Part shown: positions 28,776-36,878 of the stretch, one piece after another
Layout of the letters: each line of letters opens with the position of its first letter
Position numbering within the stretch: position 1 is the stretch's first letter
Assembly (NCBI GenBank): GCA_016195385.1
Contig: JACPZS010000101.1
Coordinates: forward strand, 1 to 58,281
Length of the DNA stretch: 58,281 bases
Source of the DNA: Verrucomicrobiota bacterium
GTDB lineage: Bacteria > Verrucomicrobiota > Verrucomicrobiia > Limisphaerales > JACPZS01
Direction: 5' to 3'
Position numbers and translations under genes: made by a program
The notes under the pieces: generated by a model
What the model was told of the DNA's origin: nothing
The model's database searches: none
What the model saw: only the letters and a program-made list of their open reading frames with translations

Positions 28776-29276
28776 CGCGCTTGCGCTCACTAAACTTGAA
28801 AGCCGCAGTTGAACCGCTGATAAACGTGGATGGACGCAGATAGGAGTTGAAGTCATTCGGCAGTTTCATATTCGCCGATGGTGAACACAATCATGACAGC
28901 TCTGCCTTTCGCTTGCCGGGTTCATCTGTAGTTTCCAAGTCAAACTCTGTGGGGGCTTGCGCGGCTTTTACGCGTTTACATTTCATCCTTCGCCAGGCGT
29001 CGTAATTCTTTCTTTATCGTAAAAAGAACCTGGCGATGCTGCTTCCACTTAGAAAGCGTCTCTTGCCAAATGCGGCGAATCAGCAACTGATCGTGGCCCG
29101 ACAACTCCGGGTTTTCTTGGTCGGCGGAAATCGCTCATTGTCGCAAGTCGCGTCAGCCACTACACTAGCCAGCGGCAACATGAAAGCCCAGTTCACACAG
29201 TCGCGCACAAGAGAAACCAATTTGAGCCCTTTTATCTTCACAACGTGATATTACCTTGCCCGGCGCGAAAGTTAAC
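28776..29276. other. Intergenic region before the Hyf-like operon
   Basis: About 500 bases with no convincing gene. The first part holds the repeat at 28809-28844. A 70-codon frame at 29036-29248 has no recognisable domain and is probably spurious. The region likely carries the promoter of the Hyf-like operon; I could not pick a specific site. Composition is less GC-rich than the flanking genes. Confidence 0.4.
28809..28844 (+). repeat. Dispersed repeat copy, single arm
   Basis: The 36 bases begin TTGAACCGCTGATAAACG and end GGACGCAGATAGG. They match one arm of the inverted repeat at 6109-6198, including the closing AGATAGG seen in the reverse complement of its right arm. This shows that the element is dispersed in the genome and not specific to rhaA. 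Confidence 0.65.
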
Positions 29277-31223
29277 ATGACCGAACTTCTGCTCACCATT
29301 ACTAGCGTGGCGATGCTTACAAGCATTCTCGCTGGAGCGCGTGTGCCGCAGCTTTGGCTGACGGCCATGCTGGTAAGCACCATCTCGGCACTGGCTTCGG
29401 CCGTGCTGGTGCTGGGCAGTGGGGACGTCTGGGATTGGCGTAGTGCTTTCCTGCTGGGCGGCGAAAGGCTGCACTTCCACCTGGATGCCATCAGCGCTTT
29501 CTTTCTCGCATTGCTCTGCGTCATCGGCGGAGCGGGCGCGGTCTACGGGTGCGAATATTGGAACGACGCAGGGCACCCGCGCTCCGCCCGATCCGGTCGT
29601 GTGTGGTGGGCTGCGCTGATGCTAAGTCTCGGCGTCGTGCTCCTCGCCTCCAATGGGCTTCACTTTCTCATCGCGTGGGAGCTGTTCACGCTGAGCGCGT
29701 TTTTTCTGATTACGCTGGATCGTCGCCGGCCCGAGGTGCGCGCGGCGGGCTGGCTTTACCTGGGGGCTTCCCACGCGGCCGTGCTCGCCCTCTTTGCCTT
29801 TTTCACCATGCTGGCCGCGCGCACGGGAAGCTGGGAGCTTGGTCCGATGCGCGAACACGCGGACTTGGCCCCGCTGTTCTGGCTGGCGCTGTTCGGTTTT
29901 GGGATGAAGGCGGGCGTGTTCCCATTGCACATCTGGCTTCCGTCAGCGCACGCCAGCGCCCCCAGCCATGTCTCCGCCATGCTGTCGGGCGTGACCATCA
30001 AAATTGGCATCTACGGGCTCGTGCGATTCAGCGGCTGGCTGCCTGTGCCCTTGGGCGCGGGCTGGGTGGTGGCGGGGCTCGGCGTGGCCAGCGCAGTGCT
30101 GGGCGTGGCGTTCGCGCTGGGACAACATGATCTCAAACGTCTGCTCGCCTATCATAGCGTCGAAAACATCGGCATCATTCTGATTGGCCTCGGGTTTGCG
30201 TTGGTCGCAGTGGAACAGGGCGACCCGGCTTGGGGTGCCCTGGCGCTGGCGGGCGGGCTGTTGCACGTGTGGAACCACGGTTTGTTCAAGGCGCTTTTGT
30301 TTTTCGGAGCCGGGTCGGTGCTACACGCGACCGGCACGCGGGAGATGAGCCAATTGGGGGGGCTCTGGCGGACGATGCCATGGACCGCCGGGCTGTTTGC
30401 GTTGGGCGCCGCGGCGATTTCCGGACTGCCGCCACTCAACGGCTTCGTCAGCGAATGGCTGGTGTTTCTCGGCCTGTTCGACGCCACGATCTCGCGCGGG
30501 CCTTCGGCTTGGGCCGCCATTCCGTCGGCCATTCTGCTGGGTGTCACGGGAGCGCTCGCCCTGGCCTGTTTTGTGAAAGCGTGCGGCGTGGTCTTTCTCG
30601 GGACCCCGCGTTCACCTGCGGCAACACACGCGCACGAATGTGGAACGCCCATGCGCGGTGCGATGCTCCTGCTGGCGGGCGCGTGCGTGGCGATGGGTCT
30701 TGCCCCCGTGGTGTTCTGGCCGGCAGTGTCGCGCGCGGTGGCGACGTGGCGTCCGGCATGGGTCCGCGCGGAATTGCCCGCGCCGTTGTTCTCGCTCGGC
30801 TTGGCTCACGTCGCGCTGGCGGTGCTGGCGGCGCTGGCGGTTTGGTTCCTCTGGCGGCAGGCTTATCGGCACGGACTTAGCCGCGCGTTGACGTGGGATT
30901 GCGGTTATGCGACTCCGACACCCCGTATGCAATACACGGCAGGCTCCTTTGCTGACATCATCACTGAATGGTTTGCGTTTGTTCTACGACCCGAGCGTCA
31001 TGAGCATCGGCCTGAAGCCACGTTGCCGGTCGGCGCGAGCTTTGCCGAGCACACCCCGGAGGCCGTGCTCGACCGAATTGTGGAACCGGCAGGCGGCGTG
31101 GTGATGCGCGTGTCAACAACGGTGCGGAGCCTTCAGCACGGCCGGGTTCAATCCTACCTGTTCTATTTGCTGGTCGGTCTTGCCGCGCTGGCTGTGTTGG
31201 TCCTGTTCGGAGCCGGCCATTGA
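29277..31223 (+). CDS. hyfB: Hydrogenase-4 component B-like antiporter subunit, copy 1
   Basis: A 648-residue protein with roughly 14 transmembrane segments of the NuoL/M/N-MrpA family. Diagnostic regions are NGLHFLIAWELFTLSAFFLI with the conserved glutamate, FGMKAGVFPLHIWLPSAHA with the conserved lysine, DLKRLLAYHSVENIGIILIG, and PWTAGLFALGAAAISGLPPL. It would form one ion-translocating module of a membrane complex. The start at 29277 gives MTELLLTITSVAML. It is strongly similar to the second copy at 31944, so the two arose by duplication. The Hyf complex of E. coli also contains three such subunits (HyfB, HyfD, HyfF). Confidence 0.9.
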   Translation: MTELLLTITSVAMLTSILAGARVPQLWLTAMLVSTISALASAVLVLGSGDVWDWRSAFLLGGERLHFHLDAISAFFLALLCVIGGAGAVYGCEYWNDAGHPRSARSGRVWWAALMLSLGVVLLASNGLHFLIAWELFTLSAFFLITLDRRRPEVRAAGWLYLGASHAAVLALFAFFTMLAARTGSWELGPMREHADLAPLFWLALFGFGMKAGVFPLHIWLPSAHASAPSHVSAMLSGVTIKIGIYGLVRFSGWLPVPLGAGWVVAGLGVASAVLGVAFALGQHDLKRLLAYHSVENIGIILIGLGFALVAVEQGDPAWGALALAGGLLHVWNHGLFKALLFFGAGSVLHATGTREMSQLGGLWRTMPWTAGLFALGAAAISGLPPLNGFVSEWLVFLGLFDATISRGPSAWAAIPSAILLGVTGALALACFVKACGVVFLGTPRSPAATHAHECGTPMRGAMLLLAGACVAMGLAPVVFWPAVSRAVATWRPAWVRAELPAPLFSLGLAHVALAVLAALAVWFLWRQAYRHGLSRALTWDCGYATPTPRMQYTAGSFADIITEWFAFVLRPERHEHRPEATLPVGASFAEHTPEAVLDRIVEPAGGVVMRVSTTVRSLQHGRVQSYLFYLLVGLAALAVLVLFGAGH

Positions 31224-31236
31224 GCGTAAATCCACC

Positions 31237-31944
31237 ATGTATCTGAACCTCATCCAAATTGCCGAATCCTTCGGAGTCTCGGAGACTGTCGTGGAGGGCT
31301 GGATCCGCGATGAGGGCTTGCCGCACACACCGGATCGAGGACGGCTGTTGTTTGATCGCGCCCAGGTGGCGGAATGGGCGGCCAGGCGCGGTCTCGCAGC
31401 GAAGGCCGGCTTTTTGGCCCCCGTGACCCCCGCACTCGGGACCAGTTTGCGGATTGGGCCGTTGCTGCGCACAGGTGGCATCTGGCGGGATGTATTGGCC
31501 GTGGATGTGCCGGCCGTATTCGAGCGCATCGTGACCGCGTTGCCCGGAGCGACACCGCCCGTTCGGCAACTACTCGGCCAGCGGCTCAGGGCGAAAGGAG
31601 GCGTGACCATGGCACCGGTCGGCGGCGGCTTCGCCCTGCCGCATCCCAGCGCGCGCGTCACGCTCGGACGCGATTCCGGCACGGTGGCGTTGCTGCTCCT
31701 GCGCGACGCGCTGCCGCTGGTCGATGCGATACCAGACGGCGTGCCAATCACCCGGCTGTGTTTCTTCATCGCGCCTTCGCCGCGCGCGCACCTCGATCTG
31801 CTCGGACGTCTCAGCCGAAGTCTTGTCCGCGGGCCTTTGCGTGAGCTGGTGGCGAAGGGGGCGAAGGACGACGAGATCCTCCAGGCGGTTGACACCGTGG
31901 ATGCCACGTCGGCCGACGCACTCAAGCCGGGGGGAAAGTCGTGA
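31237..31944 (+). CDS. HTH domain fused to PTS EIIA (nitrogen-type) domain
   Basis: A 235-residue soluble protein. Residues 1-52 are a MerR/excisionase-like helix-turn-helix (LIQIAESFGVSETVVEGWIR, then GRLLFDRAQVAEWAARRG). Residues about 85-225 resemble the PTS EIIA type-2 domain of PtsN: GGGFALPHPSARVTLG carries His136 at the place of the phosphorylated histidine, followed by ALLLLRDALPLVDAIPDG and LCFFIAPSPRAHLDLLGRLS. It is probably a regulator that reads PTS phosphorylation. It starts 14 bases after copy 1 of hyfB and overlaps the start of copy 2, so it is made together with the complex. The DNA or protein target is unknown. Confidence 0.8.
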   Translation: MYLNLIQIAESFGVSETVVEGWIRDEGLPHTPDRGRLLFDRAQVAEWAARRGLAAKAGFLAPVTPALGTSLRIGPLLRTGGIWRDVLAVDVPAVFERIVTALPGATPPVRQLLGQRLRAKGGVTMAPVGGGFALPHPSARVTLGRDSGTVALLLLRDALPLVDAIPDGVPITRLCFFIAPSPRAHLDLLGRLSRSLVRGPLRELVAKGAKDDEILQAVDTVDATSADALKPGGKS

Positions 31945-33893
31945 TGCCGGGACCGCTCTTGCTGTTCGCTTTTGCCGCGTTGGTGACCGGGATCGTCGTG
32001 GGCGTACGGATGTCGCGCTTGTGGCTTGCCCTGACCGTGGCCGGCACGACGGCCGGGTTTGGCGCGGCGCTAATGGTGTTGCTGGGGGCGGCAGATTGGG
32101 AATGGCGAAGCGGGTTTTCCCTGGGCGACGAACTCGTTCACCTGCGGCTTGATGGAGTGAGCGCGCTGTTCCTCGCGCTGTTGTGCGTCGTCGGCGGCGC
32201 CGGAGCTGTGTATGCGCGCGAGTACTGGCCGGAAAAGCATTACCCTGCTTCCGCGCCACGAGGCCGGGTTTGGTGGAGCGCGCTGGTATTGAGCATGGGT
32301 CTCGTGCTGACGGTTTCCAACGGGCTGCACTTCCTCATCGTGTGGGAGCTGTTCGCGATCTGTGCGTTCTTTCTCATCACGCTCGACCGGCAGCGGCGCG
32401 AAGTGCGCGCGGCGGGCTGGTTGTATCTGGCAGCTTCGCACGCCGGCACGATGGCCCTCTTCGCGTTCTTCTCCCTGCTGGCGGCGCGCACGGGAAGCTG
32501 GGACCTCCCCGGTCCGATGCGCGAGCGCGCGGACCTCTCGTCGCTGTTTTGGCTGGTGCTTGCCGGTTTCGGCGTCAAGGCCGGTGTGTTTCCCCTGCAC
32601 ATCTGGCTGCCTTCGGCGCACGCCAACGCGCCAAGTCATGTCTCGGCCATCATGTCGGGGGTCGCGATCAAGATGGGGATCTACGGCATTGTGCGTTTCA
32701 GCGGCTGGCTGCCGGTTCCGGCGGCGGCGGGTTGGGTGGTAATCGGCCTCGGCGCGACGAGCGCTCTCCTCGGGATTGCGTTCGCTTTCGCGCAAAATGA
32801 TTTCAAGCGGCTGCTGGCATATTGCTCGGTGGAGAATATCGGCATCATCCTGGTCGGCCTCGGGGCAGCGTTGCTCGCGTTGACCCATGGCGACGCCGTA
32901 TGGGGCCGGTTGGCGCTCGCCGGGGCACTGTTGCACGTGTGGAGTCACGGCGCGTTCAAGGCACTATTATTCTTCGGTGCTGGTTCCGTGCTGCACGCCA
33001 CAGGCACGCGCGAGATGAGCCGGCTGGGCGGACTGTGGCGCACGATGCCGTGGACGGCCGGGCTATTCGCCCTCGGCTCCCTTGCCGTTTCGGGGCTGCC
33101 ACCACTCAATGGTTTCGTTAGCGAATGGCTGGTGTATCTCGGACTCTTCGACGCGGTCACGAGCAAGGGGCCTTCGGCGTGGGCCGCCTTGCCGGCGGCG
33201 ATCATGCTCGCCATGGCCGGGGCGATGGCAATGGCGAGTTTTGCGAAGGCGAGCGCAATGATTTTCCTGGGCGCACCTCGCACGCAGGCCGCAGCCCACG
33301 CGCACGAATGCGGAATGGGAATGCGCGCGCCGATGCTGATGCTGGCAGGCGTGTGCGTGGGAATCGGGCTGGCACCGATTTTATTTTGGCCGGCAATTCG
33401 ACGTGCGGCGGGAAGCTGGTGTCCAGGGTGGGGTGCGGAGGAAACACCCGCGCCATTGGTCGCACTGGGTTCGGTTCATGTGGCGCTGGCGGTTTTAATT
33501 TTGGCGGCAGCCGCGTGGCTGTGGCGGAAGGCGCACACCAACGGTTTGCGTCGCGGCATGACGTGGGACTGCGGTTACGCGACGCCGTACGCGCGGATGC
33601 AATACGTGAGCGCGTCGTTTGCGGGAATCGTCTCCGGCTGGTTTCGCTGGATCCTGCAACCGGAGCGTAAAATACGAAGACCACGCGGTCACTTTCCGGA
33701 GGAGGCCCTCCGCCTGGAACGTGTGCCCGAAACCGTCCTGGAGCGAATCATCGGCCCGGTCAGCGCGGCCATCATGCGCGTGTCCACAACAGTGCGTCAG
33801 TTGCAGCACGGACGTTTGCAGTTCTATATCCTCTATGTGGTGGCCGGGTTGATCGCCCTGGGAGTCCTCGTGTTGCTGGGAGGCGCACCATGA
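31944..33893 (+). CDS. hyfB: Hydrogenase-4 component B-like antiporter subunit, copy 2
   Basis: A 649-residue paralog of the gene at 29277, with the same landmarks: NGLHFLIVWELFAICAFFLI, FGVKAGVFPLHIWLPSAHAN, FKRLLAYCSVENIGIILVGL and PWTAGLFALGSLAVSGLPPL. The two proteins align without large gaps over their full length, including the C-terminal cytoplasmic loop with TWDCGYATP. Start codons GTG 31941 and ATG 31944 are adjacent; ATG is preferred, and it shares one base with the upstream stop. Its stop overlaps the hyfC-like start by four bases. Confidence 0.9.
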   Translation: MPGPLLLFAFAALVTGIVVGVRMSRLWLALTVAGTTAGFGAALMVLLGAADWEWRSGFSLGDELVHLRLDGVSALFLALLCVVGGAGAVYAREYWPEKHYPASAPRGRVWWSALVLSMGLVLTVSNGLHFLIVWELFAICAFFLITLDRQRREVRAAGWLYLAASHAGTMALFAFFSLLAARTGSWDLPGPMRERADLSSLFWLVLAGFGVKAGVFPLHIWLPSAHANAPSHVSAIMSGVAIKMGIYGIVRFSGWLPVPAAAGWVVIGLGATSALLGIAFAFAQNDFKRLLAYCSVENIGIILVGLGAALLALTHGDAVWGRLALAGALLHVWSHGAFKALLFFGAGSVLHATGTREMSRLGGLWRTMPWTAGLFALGSLAVSGLPPLNGFVSEWLVYLGLFDAVTSKGPSAWAALPAAIMLAMAGAMAMASFAKASAMIFLGAPRTQAAAHAHECGMGMRAPMLMLAGVCVGIGLAPILFWPAIRRAAGSWCPGWGAEETPAPLVALGSVHVALAVLILAAAAWLWRKAHTNGLRRGMTWDCGYATPYARMQYVSASFAGIVSGWFRWILQPERKIRRPRGHFPEEALRLERVPETVLERIIGPVSAAIMRVSTTVRQLQHGRLQFYILYVVAGLIALGVLVLLGGAP

Positions 33894-34798
33894 ACTTGAT
33901 TCTCGCCGTGATTCTCCGCCTCGCAGTGTGGCTGCTGCTCGCACCACTGCTGCCGGGCATCATCAACAAGGTGAAAGCGTGGGTGGCAGGTCGTCGGGGG
34001 CCGCCGGTGCTTCAGCTCTACTACGATCTCGCCAAGCTGTGGCGCAAAGGCGTGGTGTTGAGCACGCTCGCGTCACCGGGTTTCATTGCCGGTCCGGCGG
34101 TGGCCTGGGTGGCGCTGCTCGGAGCGGCAATGTTGATGCCGCTCGGTCCGGGAGGCACGGCGCTGAGTTTTCGGGGCGATGTGCTGCTGCTGATTTACCT
34201 GCTGGCGTTGGCGCGGTTTTGCACCGCGTGGGCTGCGATGGAAACCGGCTCGGCCTTCGAAGGCATGGGCGCGGCGCGCGAGGTCAGTTATGCGGTGCTG
34301 GCCGAAGCGGCCATCGTGACGGCGGTGTTATCACTGAGCGTCCAGACGGGCAGCGTTTCATTGGTCACGATGCTGTCGCCCTCGGCGGGAGCCGGCGCGG
34401 TGCTGCTGGCCGCAGGATTGTTCACCGTGCTGCTGGCAGAGAATTGTCGCGTGCCATTCGACGATCCCAACACGCACCTGGAGTTGACGATGATTCACGA
34501 AGTCATGGTTCTCGATCACAGCGGGCCGCCGCTTGCCGCCATCTTGCACGGCGCTTCCGTCAAGCTCCTGCTCTTTGCCGTGCTGCTGATCCAGGCGGTG
34601 CTGCCGCTGGGGGCATTATCGGCTCCTGCCGCGGCCGGTGCATTGGTGGCGGGCGTCCTGGCCGTGACGGTTGGCGTGGGGCTGGTTGAATCATGGCTGG
34701 CCCGACTGGCGTTTCGTCGCGTGCCGTTGCTGCTTACGACGGCATTTCTGCTGTGCTTGTTCGCGTTGCTGGTGGCTTGGAAAGGCGGTGCCAAATGA
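33890..34798 (+). CDS. hyfC: Hydrogenase-4 component C-like subunit (NuoH family)
   Basis: A 302-residue membrane protein of the NuoH/HyfC family, which links the membrane arm to the soluble arm near the quinone or proton entry site. Diagnostic segments are LLPGIINKVKAWVAGRRGPP, LQLYYDLAKLWRKG, TGSAFEGMGAAREVSYAVLA and ENCRVPFDDPNTHLELTMIH (conserved acidic loop). About eight transmembrane helices are visible. It overlaps both neighbours by four bases, the layout of a tightly coupled operon. Confidence 0.93.
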   Translation: MNLILAVILRLAVWLLLAPLLPGIINKVKAWVAGRRGPPVLQLYYDLAKLWRKGVVLSTLASPGFIAGPAVAWVALLGAAMLMPLGPGGTALSFRGDVLLLIYLLALARFCTAWAAMETGSAFEGMGAAREVSYAVLAEAAIVTAVLSLSVQTGSVSLVTMLSPSAGAGAVLLAAGLFTVLLAENCRVPFDDPNTHLELTMIHEVMVLDHSGPPLAAILHGASVKLLLFAVLLIQAVLPLGALSAPAAAGALVAGVLAVTVGVGLVESWLARLAFRRVPLLLTTAFLLCLFALLVAWKGGAK

Positions 34799-35442
34799 GC
34801 GGCGGGACTTTGAACCTGTTTATCGGCCTGGCGATGGGATTGAATCTGCTCGCGTTGGGGAGCAGTCGGCTGCCATCGCTTATCCGCGCGGTTTCTCTAC
34901 AAGGCGTGTTGCTGGGAGTGATGCCGCTGCTGTTGGAGCACGACACCTTCGACTGGCGGGTGGTGTTGGTCGCGCTGGCGACGATGGTGGGCAAGGGATT
35001 GGTCATTCCCGGTCTGCTGCGACGGGCGATGCGGGCCGCCAACGTCGAGCGCGAGATGGCGCCGTTCATCAGCTACGTCCCGTCACTGCTGCTCGGAGCC
35101 GGCGGCACGATTGCCGCGGTGGCGCTGGCACGGGGCTTGCCGTTGTTGCCGGAGCACGCCGGAACGCTTCTGGTGCCGGGCGCGATCGCCTCGATGTTGA
35201 CCGGTTTCATTTTGCTCATTGGCCGGGCCAAGGCGATCTCGCAGGTTTGCGGTTATCTGATTCTGGAGAACGGCATCTACCTGTTTGGCCTGCTGCTCAT
35301 CCACTCGACGCCGTTGCTGGTGGAGTCGGGCATACTGCTGGATGTCACCGTGGGCGTGTTCGTCATCGGCATCATCGTCGATCGCATCCAACGCGCTTTC
35401 GATTCGCTCGACACCCGCAAACTCACCACCCTCCGCGAATGA
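34795..35442 (+). CDS. hyfE: Hydrogenase-4 component E-like subunit
   Basis: A 215-residue membrane protein of the HyfE family, whose C-terminal half corresponds to NuoK. About six hydrophobic segments are present, with LEHDTFDWRVVLVALATMVG, then KGLVIPGLLRRAMR and CGYLILENGIYLFGLLLIHS, which carries the glutamate conserved in NuoK-type proton channels. The closing IIVDRIQRAFDSLDTRKLTT is typical for HyfE. It overlaps both neighbours by four bases. Confidence 0.9.
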   Translation: MSGGTLNLFIGLAMGLNLLALGSSRLPSLIRAVSLQGVLLGVMPLLLEHDTFDWRVVLVALATMVGKGLVIPGLLRRAMRAANVEREMAPFISYVPSLLLGAGGTIAAVALARGLPLLPEHAGTLLVPGAIASMLTGFILLIGRAKAISQVCGYLILENGIYLFGLLLIHSTPLLVESGILLDVTVGVFVIGIIVDRIQRAFDSLDTRKLTTLRE

Positions 35443-36878
35443 ACGCCTTCCTCATCATCGTGCCATTGGTGGGAGCGGCGCTGGCAGCCGTATGGCCGGG
35501 CAACCGCACCCGGCCCTGGCTGCTGCCGGCGGTCGGACTCGTGCATGCAGTGCTGACGCTCTGGCTTTTCGTGGATCCACCGACGGTCGCGCCCACCGCC
35601 TGGTTGGGATTCGATCCGCTGGCACGGGCGGTATTGCCGGCGGTGTCTCTGTTGTTCCTCGTCTGCGCGGCCTACGGGGTGTCTTATCTCAAGGTGCGGT
35701 CGGAACGGCCCAATCGCGTGTTTGTCGCCTTGCTGCTGGCGGTGCTCGGCTTGTTGAGCGCCGGACATCAGGCCCGGCATCTGGGTCTGCTGTGGATTGC
35801 GACCGAGGCGGTCACGCTCGCGGCGGTGCCGCTCCTGCACTTCAACGGCACGCCGCGCGCCTTTGAGGCCACCTGGAAGTACTTGCTCGTCGGCGGCACG
35901 GGCATCGCACTGTCGCTGCTGGGATCGTTCTGTCTGGGCTACGCCTCGCTCCATGGTGGTGGCGAAGGCGATCTGACTTTCGTCGCGCTAACCGCGCAGG
36001 GCGCCGGGTTGTCGCGACCATGGGTCTTGACCGCGTGGGTGTTGTTGCTCGTGGGTTACGGCACGAAGATGGGCCTCGCCCCGATGCACACCTGGAAGCC
36101 TGACGCTTATGGGGAAGCTCCGGGCATCGTTGGCGCGATTCTGGCAGGCGGCGTGACCACGGTGGCGTTCACCGCGATCCTGCGCGTGCGTGCCGTCATC
36201 GGTGCCGCCGGCGAGGGCGCCATCGCCGACCGGACGTTGCTGGTCATCGGATTGTTTTCGATGTTGGTGGCGGCATTGTTCCTGTTGGGCACGCGCGATT
36301 TCAAACGCATGCTCGCCTATTCAAGCGTGGAACACATGGGCATCCTAAGTCTTGGCGCGGCGCTTGGCGGCGCGGGCGTGGCGGCGGCCCTGTTTCATGT
36401 GTGGACCAACGGCCTGACCAAAGGCGCGCTGTTTCTGAGCGCGGGCAACATCCGCCGCGCCGCCGGCTCTGCTTCCATGGACGAGGTGCGCGGCATGTCC
36501 ATTCTCACACCGCGTTCAGCGGCGATCTTTGTCACCGGGATGTTCGCGGTCACGGCCCTGCCGCCCTTTGGTCCATTCTTTAGCGAACTCCAGATCGTGC
36601 GCGCCGGGCTTGCTTCCGGTCACGGCGCCGCCATTGCGATGTTTCTCGGCTGCCTGCTGTTCGCCTTCTTCGGCCTGACTCGCGTGGTCTTCGGCATCGT
36701 GGACGGGCGCCCGCGCACAGCGGCGAGGGCGAACGGCAAACGCTTTGTGGAAACCGCCGGCGTGATCGTGCCGCCGCTGCTGCTGTTGTGCTTGTCCTTA
36801 TGGCTCGGACTCTTCTGCCCGGCAACATTGCGTGAGGCCTGGTCGGCTGCGGTCGCACAACTTTTTCCAACCCCATGA
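35439..36878 (+). CDS. hyfF: Hydrogenase-4 component F-like antiporter subunit
   Basis: A 479-residue polytopic membrane protein of the NuoN/HyfF branch. Landmarks are LGLLWIATEAVTLAAVPLLH (conserved glutamate), YGTKMGLAPMHTWKPDAYGE (conserved lysine; the MHTWKPDA form is typical of HyfF), DFKRMLAYSSVEHMGILSLG, and VTALPPFGPFFSELQIVRAG. It would be the third ion-pump module of this complex. The start at 35439 overlaps the hyfE-like stop, and its own stop overlaps the hyfG-like start. Confidence 0.93.
   Translation: MNAFLIIVPLVGAALAAVWPGNRTRPWLLPAVGLVHAVLTLWLFVDPPTVAPTAWLGFDPLARAVLPAVSLLFLVCAAYGVSYLKVRSERPNRVFVALLLAVLGLLSAGHQARHLGLLWIATEAVTLAAVPLLHFNGTPRAFEATWKYLLVGGTGIALSLLGSFCLGYASLHGGGEGDLTFVALTAQGAGLSRPWVLTAWVLLLVGYGTKMGLAPMHTWKPDAYGEAPGIVGAILAGGVTTVAFTAILRVRAVIGAAGEGAIADRTLLVIGLFSMLVAALFLLGTRDFKRMLAYSSVEHMGILSLGAALGGAGVAAALFHVWTNGLTKGALFLSAGNIRRAAGSASMDEVRGMSILTPRSAAIFVTGMFAVTALPPFGPFFSELQIVRAGLASGHGAAIAMFLGCLLFAFFGLTRVVFGIVDGRPRTAARANGKRFVETAGVIVPPLLLLCLSLWLGLFCPATLREAWSAAVAQLFPTP

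Noticed and set aside
28856..29248. tRNA or small RNA gene before the Hyf-like operon
   Set aside because: I looked for a cloverleaf, a T-loop GTTCRA motif and paired stems and found no consistent structure; the 70-codon frame there also matches nothing.
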